A stretch of DNA of 64,000 nt from Agrostemma githago (taxonomy: Eukaryota > Streptophyta > Magnoliopsida > Caryophyllales > Caryophyllaceae), in assembly GCA_958450325.1 (NCBI GenBank), contig OY288246.1, positions 36,822,544 through 36,886,543 on the forward strand, read 5' to 3'. The number at the start of each line of letters is the position of its first letter. Within the stretch, counting starts at the first letter, position 1. A model generated the notes under the pieces. It was given only the letters and a program-made list of their open reading frames with translations, made no database searches and was not told where the DNA came from. The translations under genes were made by a program, and so were the position numbers. Shown here piece after piece: positions 43,765 through 56,814 of this stretch.

Positions 43765-44582
43765 ATGGATTCAATGAGCGCGACATCATCATCAACTGTT
43801 GAAAAGCAATTGATCGAGTATAACAATGGTGAGTTTTGATATTTCTTTCACGTTTTGCTTCAATTATAATTCGGCGATCGACTAACAAAAATTAAATTTC
43901 TTTCACGTCGCTTTGGCTTTGTTTTTTATGTCAATTTTCATGTTGATATTGTTTTCATTGTCATCTCATTCATCATAGATTCATATTGATGGTTAATTGA
44001 TATTCATGTCGATTTGGCTTCCCTTTTTACATCAATTTTTATGTTGATATTGTTTTTTCATTCATCATAGATTCATAGTGATGGTTAATTGATATTGATT
44101 CCATAGTTTTATGTTTGTTATTTGGGTTTTCAATGAGGTCCACTGATAATATTGTTTTGTTTTCTATGAACGCAGTCACGATGTTGAAGTAACATACGCT
44201 CTACATTACAGTAACACTCTATTGCAATTACAGTAACACACTGAACGTTACGAAACAGTTTTTGATGATTATGTTAGAGTAACGTACTTTACCAGTTAGA
44301 GTAACACAATGTAAGAGCTGAAGTAACACATTGGTTGCATGGGCGTAACGCATATGTATTAACGTTACAGTAACACTTAATTGCAATTACAGTAACACAC
44401 TGAACGTTGAGAAACAGTTTTTGATGATGATGTTAGAGTAACGTACTTTACCAGTTAGAGTAACACAACGTAAGAGTTGAAGTAACACATTGGCTGCATG
44501 GGAGTAACACGTTGTTTAATTTTGTGCAGGTGATATTGGAAGTGATGCGAATGCACAAGACAACACTGATAAAGGTGGATGA
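43765..44582 (+). CDS. Possible tiny two-exon gene inside the inverted-repeat element
   Basis: An ATG at 43765 opens a short frame (MDSMSATSSSTVEKQLIEY) to an AATG/GTGAG donor at 43828. A TTTGTGCAG acceptor at 44529 would continue as GDIGSDANAQDNTDKGG and a stop. Another frame of the second exon encodes an acidic Asp/Glu-rich tail to about 44670. There is no domain and no homology known to me. Splice sites and frame are plausible but unproven. Confidence 0.25.
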
Positions 44583-45125
44583 GGATGAGGAAGATGAAGT
44601 GGATGACGACGACGAAAATGAGGAAACTGAGGAAGACACTGAAGAAAATAAGGAGGAACATGTGTTTTGAGAATACTTGTGTTTTTGGTCATGATAAAAA
44701 TATTTTTCTTTTTTTGTTTACAAGAATAACTGATTTTGTACACATTTTTTACAAGTAGCGTTGTGCTACGTAGCAATTAACTCTATATTTTATTTAATAC
44801 ATGTGCATTTGGTTAGAGTAACATCTTTGTTCTATTGGAGTAACACCTTTCGTCAGTTAGAGTAACAGACATAATGCATTAAAGTAACTGAGGACAGCAG
44901 CGTTTAAACAAATGATTACCAAAGTAATTGATGATAACTTGGATTGGAACCATTCATTACCAAATTAACGATTGTCGTTCTTTAAAGAACGATATATAAT
45001 GCGTCAGAGTAATTAATGATAATAACATTGTTTAACCATGAGACAAAGAATAACACCATTAATTACTTGGAGTAACATCATTTGTTCATTAAAGTAACAC
45101 TTATAATACGTCAATGTAACACGGG
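44190..45125 (+). repeat. Dispersed AGTAACA motif array with 159-bp tandem unit
   Basis: AGTAACAC or close variants occur more than fifteen times, mostly on the plus strand. A 150-bp block containing five of them is tandemly repeated at an offset of 159 bp (about 44211-44360 and 44370-44519). Confidence 0.85.
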
Positions 45126-45465
45126 TGTGTAGCCTTGCTTGAGTTGAAGATGAAAGAATGAGCGGGTGTGTGTTTTGAAAGAAATTAGAAGTCGAGAGAT
45201 TGAGTTTGGGATGATGAAGATGAAGAGTTTTAGTTAGGCGGGTGAGTTTGAATGAAAAAATTGAATGTGATGAAACATAATCAAGTAAGTTAGGTGGTTG
45301 GAGATAATTAAGGGAGGAGAGAGGATTTTATTATATTTTTTCCAAAATATGTTATATATTACCTTAATTACTAGACTCAATCACCACCATCCATCTCATC
45401 TAAATCAATGGCTCTAAATAGGACTTATGGACTCAAAAAGAAAGAAAGGACTCACTTGATCTTTA

Positions 45466-45468
<3 letters not shown>

Positions 45469-45524
<56 letters not shown>
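45469..45524. repeat. Compound TA/GA microsatellite
   Basis: (TA)n to about 45497 is followed by (GA)n to 45524, between two inverted-repeat elements. Confidence 0.95.
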
Positions 45525-45528
<4 letters not shown>

Positions 45529-45813
45529 GAATTCCGTCCGAACCACAACTTCGGTGCTAACTATTGCTTACGATCCGAACCCCACTGACACTTCTTTAAT
45601 GCTCCACTTACACTTTTAATGGCTCCACTTACACTTTAAAAATAACAAAAAAAAAAAATTGTCCAGCTGGTGGGTGCAGGGGGCCAATTAGCCGGCCTGA
45701 CCACCATTTTTTTTTTTGTATTTTTTAAAGTGTAAGTGGAAGTTCAAAGAAGTGTAAGTGGGGTTCGCACCGTAAGGAAAAGTTAGCACCAAACATTGAT
45801 TTGCACCGGATCT
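45522..45813. mobile_element. Foldback MITE, 0.29 kb
   Basis: The two halves are inverted copies over about 110 bp: CGGTGCTAACTATTGCTTAC pairs with the complement of GTAAGGAAAAGTTAGCACC, and TCCACTTACACTTT pairs with AAAGTGTAAGTGGA, around a short GC-rich centre. It lies against a TA/GA microsatellite on the left. A TA tract would be on the right if the LARD insertion were removed. Confidence 0.8.
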
Positions 45814-45815
45814 CA

Positions 45816-48800
45816 TGTAATCCCCTAGAAAATCTAACGCGATACAGTGGCGGAAACACTATAGAATCGGGATTAAAACACACTGTAACTATGTCTTAGT
45901 AAAATTAAAATGGTAAAGTCAAACAATAAGCCTTAAATAAAATGGCCAAAATTTAAAACAATCCACAAAAGTGGTTTGAACAATCCATAAGACATAATTA
46001 TCAAAATAAACAAGCAGGATCCACACTGCTCGCTAGCCCACACCCAGAACATGTATACCTGCCATGTTAAAACATAATAGCCACAATCAGTGGGGAGCAA
46101 CGCCAACGTTCTCCCAGCCGTATAACAGGATTTTAAAACTGTAATTACTACTATAGGAAAAATAGTAAAAAGAAAAACAGTAAAACATCATATTAAAATA
46201 GGCTTTTAGCGTAAAATGAAATAATCAAAAGGGTTTCCGAGGAAACATAAAAATATTTGTCAACCTGCAAACCAATTTATATCGATAATAAATAAAATAA
46301 TCAAAATGGCGTTATGGATAGAATTAGTGCCGACGGCTAGACTTTCACTAGGAGAATACTAAAACTAGCTTCGAGAACTTAGTTCAAACAAATCAAACTT
46401 CGGTCTCTAACTAGGCTACTCAACCATAATAGGACGGCGACTTATAAATGCGTGGCCCTAGTCTAAGATGATATGTACACCCCTCCCGAGCACCATAAAT
46501 ACTCAGTTCAACCCGACGGCGTCTTACACTGCGAGGCACGAGCTTAAGAAAATATACACACACACACACACTCCCGAACACCATATACGCTCGGTTCAAC
46601 AACCAGTGTGCCCCATAAAGACACATCAGCCTTATAGTTGATGGCAAAAACGTAAACCCCAGATTATATTACTCTAACCTCACACTTTTCCTTATTCCAT
46701 AACTCCAAAACAAAGTCATCATCGATATTCAAAAGATATAATCATTATAAATAATAAGAGAACAAAAAGAAAAGGATCACTTTCCAAAAGAGGAAACTTT
46801 CTAATTTAGGAAACTTCTATTTTTTTTAGAAACTTTACCAAAAATTGCATCATATCAAAATAGCAAAAATATTAGTTTATACTAATACAACATTTTTAGT
46901 AAACGATATAGATTTATAAAACTAATACTTTCGGCCTTAACGATATTAATTTCTAAAACGAGAACAATTGGGTTTATGAAATTATTAAAATATCGTACAA
47001 GTGTTTATAAAATGATTAAAAATGTCTTAAACATTTTATTACTACTAATTAGGGTGTTTCCAAAATTTATAAAATTAAAATTCCCTAATTATTAATAGTT
47101 TCGACAATACGAACATAAATAGGATTTTACGGCAAATGTCAAATTAAATCTTTTAACGTCTTTTATATGTTAAGAGATGATTTAACTCACAATGTTTCAG
47201 ATTTAAATACTTTCAAAATGGCTGGAAAAATAATTCTTTTGGGTAAGATGAAGCATTTTAACGATAAATCATAATTTGTCCAAAATCAATACTTATTAAT
47301 TAAAGACTTTAATAAATAGTACAAAAATTACGAAAAATAGCTAAAATATATTTAGGGACATTCTGTCCAGAAAATAAAATTTCCAGAATGCTTAGTCTCG
47401 GTTTTTAAAGGGTTTTCTCGTTAATCGTCTAATCTCGACAATAACGATTAATAAAAATAGTAATTACAAAACGATTTAAGTATTAATGTTCAAAAATTAT
47501 TATTAAACTTAAAAATCATCATTTTCCAGAATATACTAATTTTACAGATTTTCCAATGTTCCAGATTTACCAAATTCCAATAAAACCGTCATTTAATACC
47601 CGTTTTCACAATTAACGATTCCATTAATAAAACTTATCGTCCTAACATTTTATTAAAGCACTAAAAATCATAAAATTACATTTTATTATGAAATCATCAA
47701 AACCATATTTTTTTCCAGATTTAATCCAAAGACCAAAAAATTGAGAATTTAAACAACAAACGCGGTTTTAACGATAAACGATGATTTAAAGTGATTAATT
47801 AATTCATCCACTTAACAATTCCTAAAAATTATGAATAAAATCAGAAAATTCTATTTTACCATAAAGTTTTACCACGTCAAAAATCAGATTAAAATAAAAT
47901 GTTTAAGTACTAGAACTAAAAATCGGTTTTTAATCGTTTTTGTCCGATAACGGTAATAATTCAATAATCGATATCAAAAATATCAGAAAAATACCAAATT
48001 ATTAAAAATCATCAAAAATCTCATTTTTACAGAATAAAATCATATATTACAAGTTTAGGCCGAATATTACGATTTTACAAATTAATATGACGATTTAATT
48101 GTTAATCTCGTAAAAGCGATAAAAATACCGAAACATGCAAAATCTCAACTTTTAAAAATTTCTCATATTATATGACATACATAAATAAAAATATAAAAAT
48201 ATATATGCAATTACACAAATAAAATCTTGCAATACCGAGTAACATCGACGTTACCTCAAGTCCAAATCGGAATCGATAATATACTCGTCGGCCTCGGGAT
48301 CGTCCACAAATCCTTAATACACGAAAATCATGGCAGAAAAATACCATGAGAAAAACTAAGAAAATCAAGGAGAATAACGATCGAAAACAACATCGATTAT
48401 TACCTTAACGGAAGGATCGCAATGACGATTAATTTGACGATAAAAACGAGACGATTATGACTCGAATTGGAGCAAAAATCAGCGTAGGACTGCTGGAGGA
48501 TGTCACGTTTTTTTTGAGGGAATTGAAAGAGTATTTTTTTTGTTTATTAGAAAAATGAATGTAAGAAAGAAATGGATGATTTCTAAGCATAAATGATGAT
48601 AAATTTTGATGAAAACTATGTACAAATATACCAAATGACCAGCCAAAATAGTGATAGGTGGGAGAATGAAAGGTTGATCATAATGTATCAAATAAATGAA
48701 AAGAAAAGAATTACGTAATTACGTTTTAACGTAATAAAATGAAACGTAAAGATGAAAACGTAGTAAACGTGCGACAAGGAGATAAGTCGGTCCAAAACAT

Positions 48801-49273
48801 GGGGAAAATGTCCCAAATAATTTGTAAGTTGATGAAAAGAAGAATCGTAAAATCGTTAAAGGTATTTCAAAGCAATTCGAGTCAACCGCGCGTTGGAAAA
48901 TAATTATTTACGAACTTCGTAATAAAAAACATAAATGGCTTATTTTTAGTAAGTAGAAATATTTCTTAGTTGAAAATATTATATAAATGTATTTAAACAT
49001 TTTGAGGAATAGGAATAACTTAAATCCGAGCTTAAAAACGTTAATTCGTAGAGAAATAGAATTACTCGCGAAAAATAATTAGTTTACGAGGAAAAACAAA
49101 TAAATGGATTTAAAAGAATTAAAAATCTTTTTAAAATATAAATAAATATCATTAAACTCAAAAATGAAAATAGAGCTTGGAAAAAGATGAAATGGAAGGC
49201 CGAAATATGACAGAGTTATGACAGAGTCATAACGGTAAAGACAAAAATGCTAGGAAAAATAGCGGGTGTTATA
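45816..49273 (-). repeat. 3' LTR of the LARD-like element (left copy)
   Basis: 3458 bp, TGTAATCCCC to GGGTGTTATA. The last bases differ from the canonical TGTTACA of the right copy, which is a TG-end mutation on the element strand. It is AT-rich and non-coding. Confidence 0.9.
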
Positions 49274-52258
49274 ATCCTCCCCAGTAAAAGAAAGTTTCGT
49301 CCTCGAAACTAAGGATAAGTAGAAAGTAACAGAAATTACCTCACTTGAAAAGATGGAGATACAAAGTTCACATAAAAAATTTACTTTAAAAGAAAACTTT
49401 ACAACTTTCAAAGTAATACGAAATCGAATGCAATTATTTTATTCCAAGAGGAATTGGGCTAAGCTACCCGAAGTTTAAAATTTTTTAATTAATGAAATCG
49501 TAAAGTAAAGTTATTTGATAAAATAACGACGTCAAATAACATTTGTAAATGAACTCGAAGAAAATTGGGTAACCAAACATTTTCAAAACAAAAGTAAAAC
49601 AATTTGATTAAGAATAACGATAATATTTCGTTTTATGACAAAACAAAATTTGGTTTGGAGAAATCAAATTTTGTTGTTAGTAAAAATCGAACCAACCGTC
49701 AAACATTTTCAATAACAGATTCAAAAGTCCACCAACAATAAAACGAAAACAAGTTTCAAAATATTAAAATTTTGAAAATGTTATCAAAGTAATTATGAAA
49801 GTTTTCAAAAATGTTATCAAACCATAAAATAATTTCGACAGTGTTAAAACGTTTTATGTAATAATCATATAGAAATTGAATATTTTGGAAATATGAAAGT
49901 CTTCATAAAAGTCCGATTGCTTGAAAATAAAAATGAAATAATTTCGAAATAATTTAAAATAAATTATTTGGGCATTTTGAGACAGATCTAGATATAATTA
50001 TCAACCAAAGATAAAACAAAAGTGAAGTATCAAGTTTATAAATTATAATTCAAAAAGGTTAAGTTTCACGATATCCGAAAAGTTGAAGTTAGTCAAACTT
50101 TTTACAAAACGGCAACTTCACAATTAGAAATTATAAGTCAAAATGTTAGAATTTTACGATAATCCATTTTTTTTAAGCAAGTAAAACTTTTTATAATACA
50201 AGTCCGGGGAAAATAATAAATGGATAAATAAAGTCAAAGTCAACGACAAATCGAAACAAAAGTTTTCAAACCCGATAAAGAAGTTGAAAGGGATTGGCTG
50301 AAGAAGAAGAAGCGAGATTCAAGAGAAGCTAAGGGGAGGACGAATTTGAGAGTCAAATAGAACTCTCAAGGATTGAAGAATTAAATTAACCATCTCGAAA
50401 TTTCCGATACGACTCCCACAACCCGGGTCCCTAATTTCCATCAAATAACGTTAAGTCCAATATTAGGCACCAGGTGGTACTACTCGGTCACTATCTCCAA
50501 AAATGTCTTACGTGACTATCCAATCGTTCAAGCGACACGATACTAATCCACAAATGCTTTAGAATCAAATCCACAATTAAGATTCCAACGGTTAACAAAA
50601 CATACCCAAACCCTTGATCGATAAGGCTCCTAATTTCAAAACTCATAAGGTTTGAACTCGAGGTATGCTCCAAATTTCTCGAGTAAAGAACATTAAACAA
50701 GGTCCACCAATATAACAATGCTTGGGCACAGAATCCTCAAAATGATTACCAACATGTTTATAATGCCACAAGTAAAGAAGTTGGGGAAAATATAACAAAT
50801 CCTCAAATACGCTCAAACCTATAGGTAACGGCGCAAACACTCACATCTTCAAACACGTCATTGGGCTAAGGTTTCTAAAAATTCCACCAAATTTCATATT
50901 GTATCAGCGAAACCACCAAAATATTTATTAAATCAACGAAGCCACAATCTCGTTGGTCTAAGGTTATAACAATCCCAATAAGATGATCCGTATTATAATA
51001 TTCCTCAAAACAGCACAATAAAACCAAACTGTGATTGTGCAAGATAGTTCTCTTCTCTAGGGACAACAACCATTTATCTCAAGTTAGATCACTCAACCCT
51101 AAAGTTCATAGGTTACAACCTTAAACGACGATCAACGATATAATACTTAAGAAATACGGGTAATCTATGTCAACCAAAATTTCTAACGACATTAATGAAA
51201 ACCTTCAATGGTACCACAACACTCAGTCTAACACCTTAAACAATACTCTATGATCCCAAATATTCGCGATGCATCCATTAAATAAGCATTAGGTAATATT
51301 ATCAGTTACCCTTAGTTTGGTTCTAGGTTAGGTACTAGGTATCCATCAAATATGAGATAATCTCTTACTACTCCCAAATATATCCAACTCTAAGTACCCC
51401 AAAATAATCAAGGTAACCTATAACCCAAGGTTCAGTGCCTAAAGTATCATCCTAATTCCATCAAGCAACATTTTGCTATTCAAATTAATCCTCAAGAATT
51501 TCTTACTTGCTTACAAAGTAGGGCAGACTCAAAATCCTCAAACCAGGTAACAAGGGTTTACTAAACCTCAAACATCTATAACACGGGTTCACTAAGACAG
51601 AATCCGGTCTAACCAAAGAATCTCAAGAGAAAGATGGTAGAATAGAAGAATAGAACAAGGATTCACCAAGAGAATGAAGATGAGAAAATACAAGAGAAGA
51701 ATTGGAAGAAATAGAGGAAGGAAAAAAAGAATCGATGATCCTATATTACTAAGTTCTTGAACCAGAGGAGAATCTTCAATCCTCCAGAGTTCACGAGGGA
51801 ATAAAAAGGATTACTTCATCTTCTTTTAGAGGAACGAGCACAAATCTTGGGTCACTCCATCTGGATCTACTACTGCAACATCACGGAACATGGATCTACT
51901 CTTAATCATCTAACCTGTAGCTTGAGCAAACTAAACCGGAGCTGAAAAGTCACCATCGACCTCTTTTTTGGGGCACAAAGTTGTCCACTCGAGTCAGCAG
52001 GCGTTGAGAGTGCTAAGCAGGTCTTGTTCCGATCTGGAGCAGCATATCAGCATCTTGTTCTTTCATCTTCTTCTCGATAAAAGAAACAAATATTCAATGC
52101 TAGTCACTGAGTTAGAAGAACAAATAATCCTAACAGTTAAGTCCTTATTTGTTTCTACCCATTTCTAATAATATTTTTATTTACTGTTTAAATCATTTAC
52201 TGGTATTTCCCCTAATTTCAGGTGTAAGCGTTGGGAGCCGTGATGCTCTAATACCAAA
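49274..52258 (-). other. Non-coding core of the LARD-like element
   Basis: About 3 kb with only short open frames and no gag, protease, RT or integrase motif on either strand. On the minus strand it starts at the PBS (52245-52256) and ends at the purine-rich tract 49274-49285. An A/G-rich stretch lies at about 51600-51740. Confidence 0.8.
52245..52256 (-). other. Primer binding site of the LARD-like element
   Basis: On the minus strand this is TGGTATTAGAGC, one base away from the tRNA-iMet complement TGGTATCAGAGC. It lies two bases inside the right LTR border. Confidence 0.85.
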
Positions 52259-55200
52259 TGTAATCCTCTAGAAAATCTAACGTGATACAGTGGCGGAAAC
52301 ACTGTAGAGTCGGGATTAAAACACACTGTAACTATGTCTTAGTAAAATTAAAATGGTAAAGTCAAACAATAAGCCTTAAATAAAATGGCCAAAATTTAAA
52401 ACAATCCACAAAAGTGGTTTGAACAATCCATAAGACATAATTATCAAAATAAACAAGCAGGATCCACACTGCTCGCTAGCCCACACCCGGAACACGTTTA
52501 CCTGCCATGTTAAAACATAATAGCCACAATCAGTGGGGAGCAACGCCAACGTTCTCCCAGCCGTATAACAGGATTTTAAAACTGTAATTACTACTATTGG
52601 AAAAATAGTAAAAAGAAAAACAGTAAAACATCATATTAAAATAGGTTTTTAGCGTAAAATGAAATAATCAAAAGGGTTTCCGAGGAAACATAAAAATATT
52701 TGTCAACCTGCAAACCAATTTATATCGATAATAAATAAAATAATCAAAATGGCGTTATGGATAGAATTAGTGCCGACGGCTAGACTTTCACTAGGAGAAT
52801 ACTAAAACTAGCTTCGAGAACTTAGTTCAAACAAATCAAACTTCGGTCTCTAACTAGGCTACTCAACCATAATAGGACGACGACTTATAAATACGTGGCC
52901 CTAGTTTAAGATGATATGTACTCAGTTCAACCCGACGACGTCTTACACTGCGAGGCACGAGCTTAAGAAAATATACACACACACACTCCCGAACACCATA
53001 TATGCTCGGTTCAACAACCAGTGTGCCCCATAAAGACACATCAGCCTTATAGTTGATGGCAAAAACGTAAACCCCAGATTATATTACTCTAACCTCACAC
53101 TTTTCCTTATTCCATAACTCCAAAACAAAGTCATTATCGATATTCAAAAGATATAATCATTATAAATAATAAGAGAACAAAAAGAAAAGGATCACTTTCC
53201 AAAAGAGAAAACTTTCTAATTTAGGAAACTTCTATTTTTTAGAAACTTTACCAAAAATAGCATCATATCAAAATAGCAAAAATATTACTCCTTCCGTATC
53301 TATATGTTCGTCCATTTTTTTTAATATATGGGTGGAGTATTATATTTAAAGTGGACGAACATATAGATACGGAGGGAGTAGTTTATACTAATACAACATT
53401 TTTAGTAAACGATATAAATTTATAAAACTAATACTTTTGGCCTTAACGATATTAATTTCTAAAACGAGAACAATTGGGTTTATGAAATTATTAAAATATC
53501 GTACAAGTGTTTATAAAATGATTAAAAATGTCTTAAACATTTTATTACTACTAATTAGGGTGTTTCCAAAATTTATAAAATTAAAATTCCCTAATTATTA
53601 ATAGTTTCGACAATACGAACATAAATAGGATTTTACGGCAAATGTCAAATTAAATCTTTTAACATCTTTTATATGTTAAGGGATGATTTAACTCACAATG
53701 TTTCAGATTTAAATACTTTCAAAATGGCTGGAAAAATAATTCTTTTGGGTAAGATGAAGCATTTTAACGATAAATCATAATTTGTCCAAAATCAATACTT
53801 ATTAATTAAAGACTTTAATAAATAGTACAAAAATTACGCAAAATAGCTAAAATATATTTATGGACATTCTGTCCAGAAAATAAAATTTTCCAGAATGCTT
53901 AATCTCGGTTTTTAAAGGGGTTTCTCGTTAATCGTCTAATCTCGACAATAACGATTAATAAAAATAGTAATTACAAAACGATTTAAGTATTAATGTTCAA
54001 AAATTATTATTAAACTTAAAAATCATCATTTTCCAGAATATACTAATTTTCCAGATTTTCCAAAGTTCCATATTTACCAAATTCCAATAAAACCGTCATT
54101 TAATACCCGTTTTCACAATTAACGATTCCATTAATAAAACTTATCGTCCTAACATTTTATTAAAGCACTAAAAATCATAAAATTACATTTTATTATGAAA
54201 TCATCAAAACCATATTTTTTTCCAGATTTAATCCAAAGACCAAAAAATTGAGAATTTAAACAACAAACGCGGTTTTAACGATAAACGATGATTTAAAGTG
54301 ATTAATTAATTCATCCACTTAACAATTCCGAAAAATTATGAATAAAATCTTAAAATTCTATTTTACCATAAAGTTTCACCACGTCAAAAATCAGATTAAA
54401 ATAAAATGTTTAAGTACTAGAACTAAAAATCGGTTTTTAATCATTTTTGTCCGATAACGGTAATAATTCAATAATCGATATCAAAAATATCAGAAAAATA
54501 CCAAATTATTAAAAATCATCAAAAATCTCATTTTTATAGAATAAAATCATATATTACAAGTTTAGGCCGAATATTACGATTTTACAAATTAATATGACGA
54601 TTTAATCGTTAATCTCGTAAAAGCGATAAAAATACCGAAACATGCAAAATCTCAAATTTTAAAATTTTTCCATATTATATGACATACATATATTGTTAAA
54701 AATTAAATAGAAAAATATACATGCAATTACACAAATAAAATCTTGCAATACCGAGTAACATCGACGTTACCTCAAGTCCAAATCGGAATCGATAATATAC
54801 TCGTCGGCCTCGGGATCGTCCACAAATCCTTAATACACGAAAATCATGGCAGAAAAATACCATGAGAAAAACTAAGAAAATCAAGGAGAATAACGATCGA
54901 AAACAACATCGATTATTACCTTAACGGAAGGATCGCAATGACGATTAATTTGACGATAAAAACGAGACGATTATGACTCGAATTGGAGCAAAAATCAGCG
55001 TAGGACTGATGGAGGATGTCACGTTTTTTTGAGGGAATTGAAAGAGTATTTTTTTTTGTTTATTAGAAAAATGAATGTAAGAAAGAAATGGATGGTTTCT
55101 AAGCATAAATGATGATAAATTTTGATGAAAATTATGTACAAATATACCAAATGACCAGCCAAAATAGTGATAGGTGGGAGAATGAAAGGTTGATCATAAT

Positions 55201-55789
55201 GTATCAAATAAATGAAAAGAAAAGAATTACGTAATTACGTTTTAACGTAATAAAATGAAACGTAAAGATGAAAACGTAGTAAACGTGCGACAAGGAGATG
55301 GGTCGGTCCAAAACATGGGGAAAATGTCCCAAATAATTTGTAAGTTGATGAAAAGAAGCGTCGTAAAATCGTTAAAGGTATTTCAAAGCAATTCGAGTAA
55401 ACCGCGCGTTGGAAAATAATTATTTACGAACTTCGTAATAAAAATCATAAATGGCTTAGTTTTAGTAAGTAGAAATATTTCTTAGTTGAAAATAATATAT
55501 AAATGTATTTAAACATTTTTAGGAATAGGAATAACTTAAATCCGAGCTTAAAAACGTTAATTTGTAGAGAAATAGAATTCCTCGCGGAAAATAATTAGTT
55601 TACGAGGAAAATCAAATAAATGGATTTAAAAGAATTAAAAATCTTTTTAAAATATAAATAAATATCATTAAACTCAAAAATGAATATAGAGCTTGGAAAA
55701 AGATGAAATGGATGGCCGAAATGTGACAGAGTTATGACAGAGTCATAACGGTAAAGACAAAAACGCTAGGAAAAATAGCGGGTGTTACA
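52259..55789 (-). repeat. 5' LTR of the LARD-like element (right copy)
   Basis: 3531 bp. It matches the left LTR except for scattered substitutions, a deletion of about 25 bp near 52919, and a 91-bp MITE insertion at 53288-53378. It ends GGGTGTTACA before TCTCA. Confidence 0.9.
53288..53378. mobile_element. 91-bp Stowaway-type MITE in one LTR only
   Basis: The perfect hairpin arms CTCCTTCCGTATCTATATGT and the complementary ACATATAGATACGGAGGGAG are flanked by TA duplications. The left LTR has the empty site (AATATTAGTTTAT near 46869), so the insertion came after the LARD inserted. Confidence 0.95.
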
Positions 55790-55796
55790 TCTCACC

Positions 55797-56014
<218 letters not shown>

Positions 56015-56814
56015 GATTCAGGATCCAATGAGGCAACCTAACTCCCTGCAACCGTTGAGGCACAATCTGGTCCGTTAGATCTGATTGAGATCAACGGACC
56101 TGGCTTGATCAAAAGTCAGCGCACAAAAACAAACGCGCGCTATTTGCTTCCTTTCCTTTTTAATTAGTCGACTTTCTCTCTCTAGAAATTTGTTTATTTT
56201 TTCATCCAATCATTCGATCATCTTTATCACTTCCGTTGTAGGTCTTCATCGTTTGATCTTCATCATTTTCGCTTGCAGATTTAATTGTGCTCACTCGTAA
56301 AATCGAGCGTCTTCATCATTTTTGTTGCAGATCTTCATCATTCGATTATCATCATTTCAGTTGCAGATTTCATTGTGTTCACTTTGTAAATTCGTTCGTA
56401 GAATTGATTGATTTTACGAATTCTGTGCTTGATTATCAAGGACTCTATGATTGATTGTCAAGAAATTCTATGCTTCATATGATTGTCTCATTTTTACTTG
56501 CAGATTTGATTGTAATCTTGAACAATTCATTTAAAGAAAACTGATTATGAACTTGCTGATTCAAGAAACTAAGATATATGTTGCTGATTATAAACAATTC
56601 ATTTCATAGATTCTCTGCTGAATCACGTTTATAACTAGTTATGTACATATTTGTCACTAGATAATGTATATATTTTCATATCAGAGGTGCATAATTTATC
56701 TGAAGGCATCATTATAAATAATTCTATATTAGTTGTACATAACTCATCTATTTACATCTTATTGTGAAAATGTACTGATACTAAATCATTTAGTTATATA
56801 CACTGTATTCGTAA

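Larger units (their letters stand above)
43465..45468. mobile_element. 2 kb terminal-inverted-repeat element flanked by TA microsatellites
   Basis: The left end AGTAAGGCTCTTATGAGTCC matches the complement of the right end (AGTAAAGATCAAGTGAGTCC), and TGAGTCCNTAAGTCCT lies further in on both sides. Both ends abut TA repeats (43391-43464 and 45469-45497). The interior has many AGTAACA motifs and a possible tiny two-exon gene. No transposase is recognised. It resembles MITE-like elements that target TA microsatellites (Micron-type), but the family is not certain. Confidence 0.65.
45816..55789 (-). mobile_element. LARD-like large non-coding LTR retrotransposon, minus strand
   Basis: A 9974-bp element is flanked by the duplication TCTCA (45811-45815 and 55790-55794). 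LTRs of about 3.46 and 3.53 kb surround a 3.0 kb core with no recognisable gag or pol. The minus-strand orientation follows from a PBS beside the right LTR (TGGTATTAGAGC) and a polypurine-like ACTGGGGAGGAT beside the left LTR, preceded by TTTCGAGGACGAAACTTTCT. That last motif is a common 3' end in Tekay/Del-type chromoviruses. Long LTRs plus a long conserved non-coding core define LARDs. Confidence 0.88.

Noticed and set aside
46420..46647. Minus-strand frame also seen at 21479-21682
   Set aside because: The similarity is due to shared LTR sequence. It lacks a domain and is not conserved as a frame.
49274..52258. Hidden gag or pol in the LARD core
   Set aside because: Both strands were read for RT (FADD/YxDD), integrase, protease (DSG/DTG) and CCHC motifs, and none was convincing. 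Only short frames of 60-80 codons remain.
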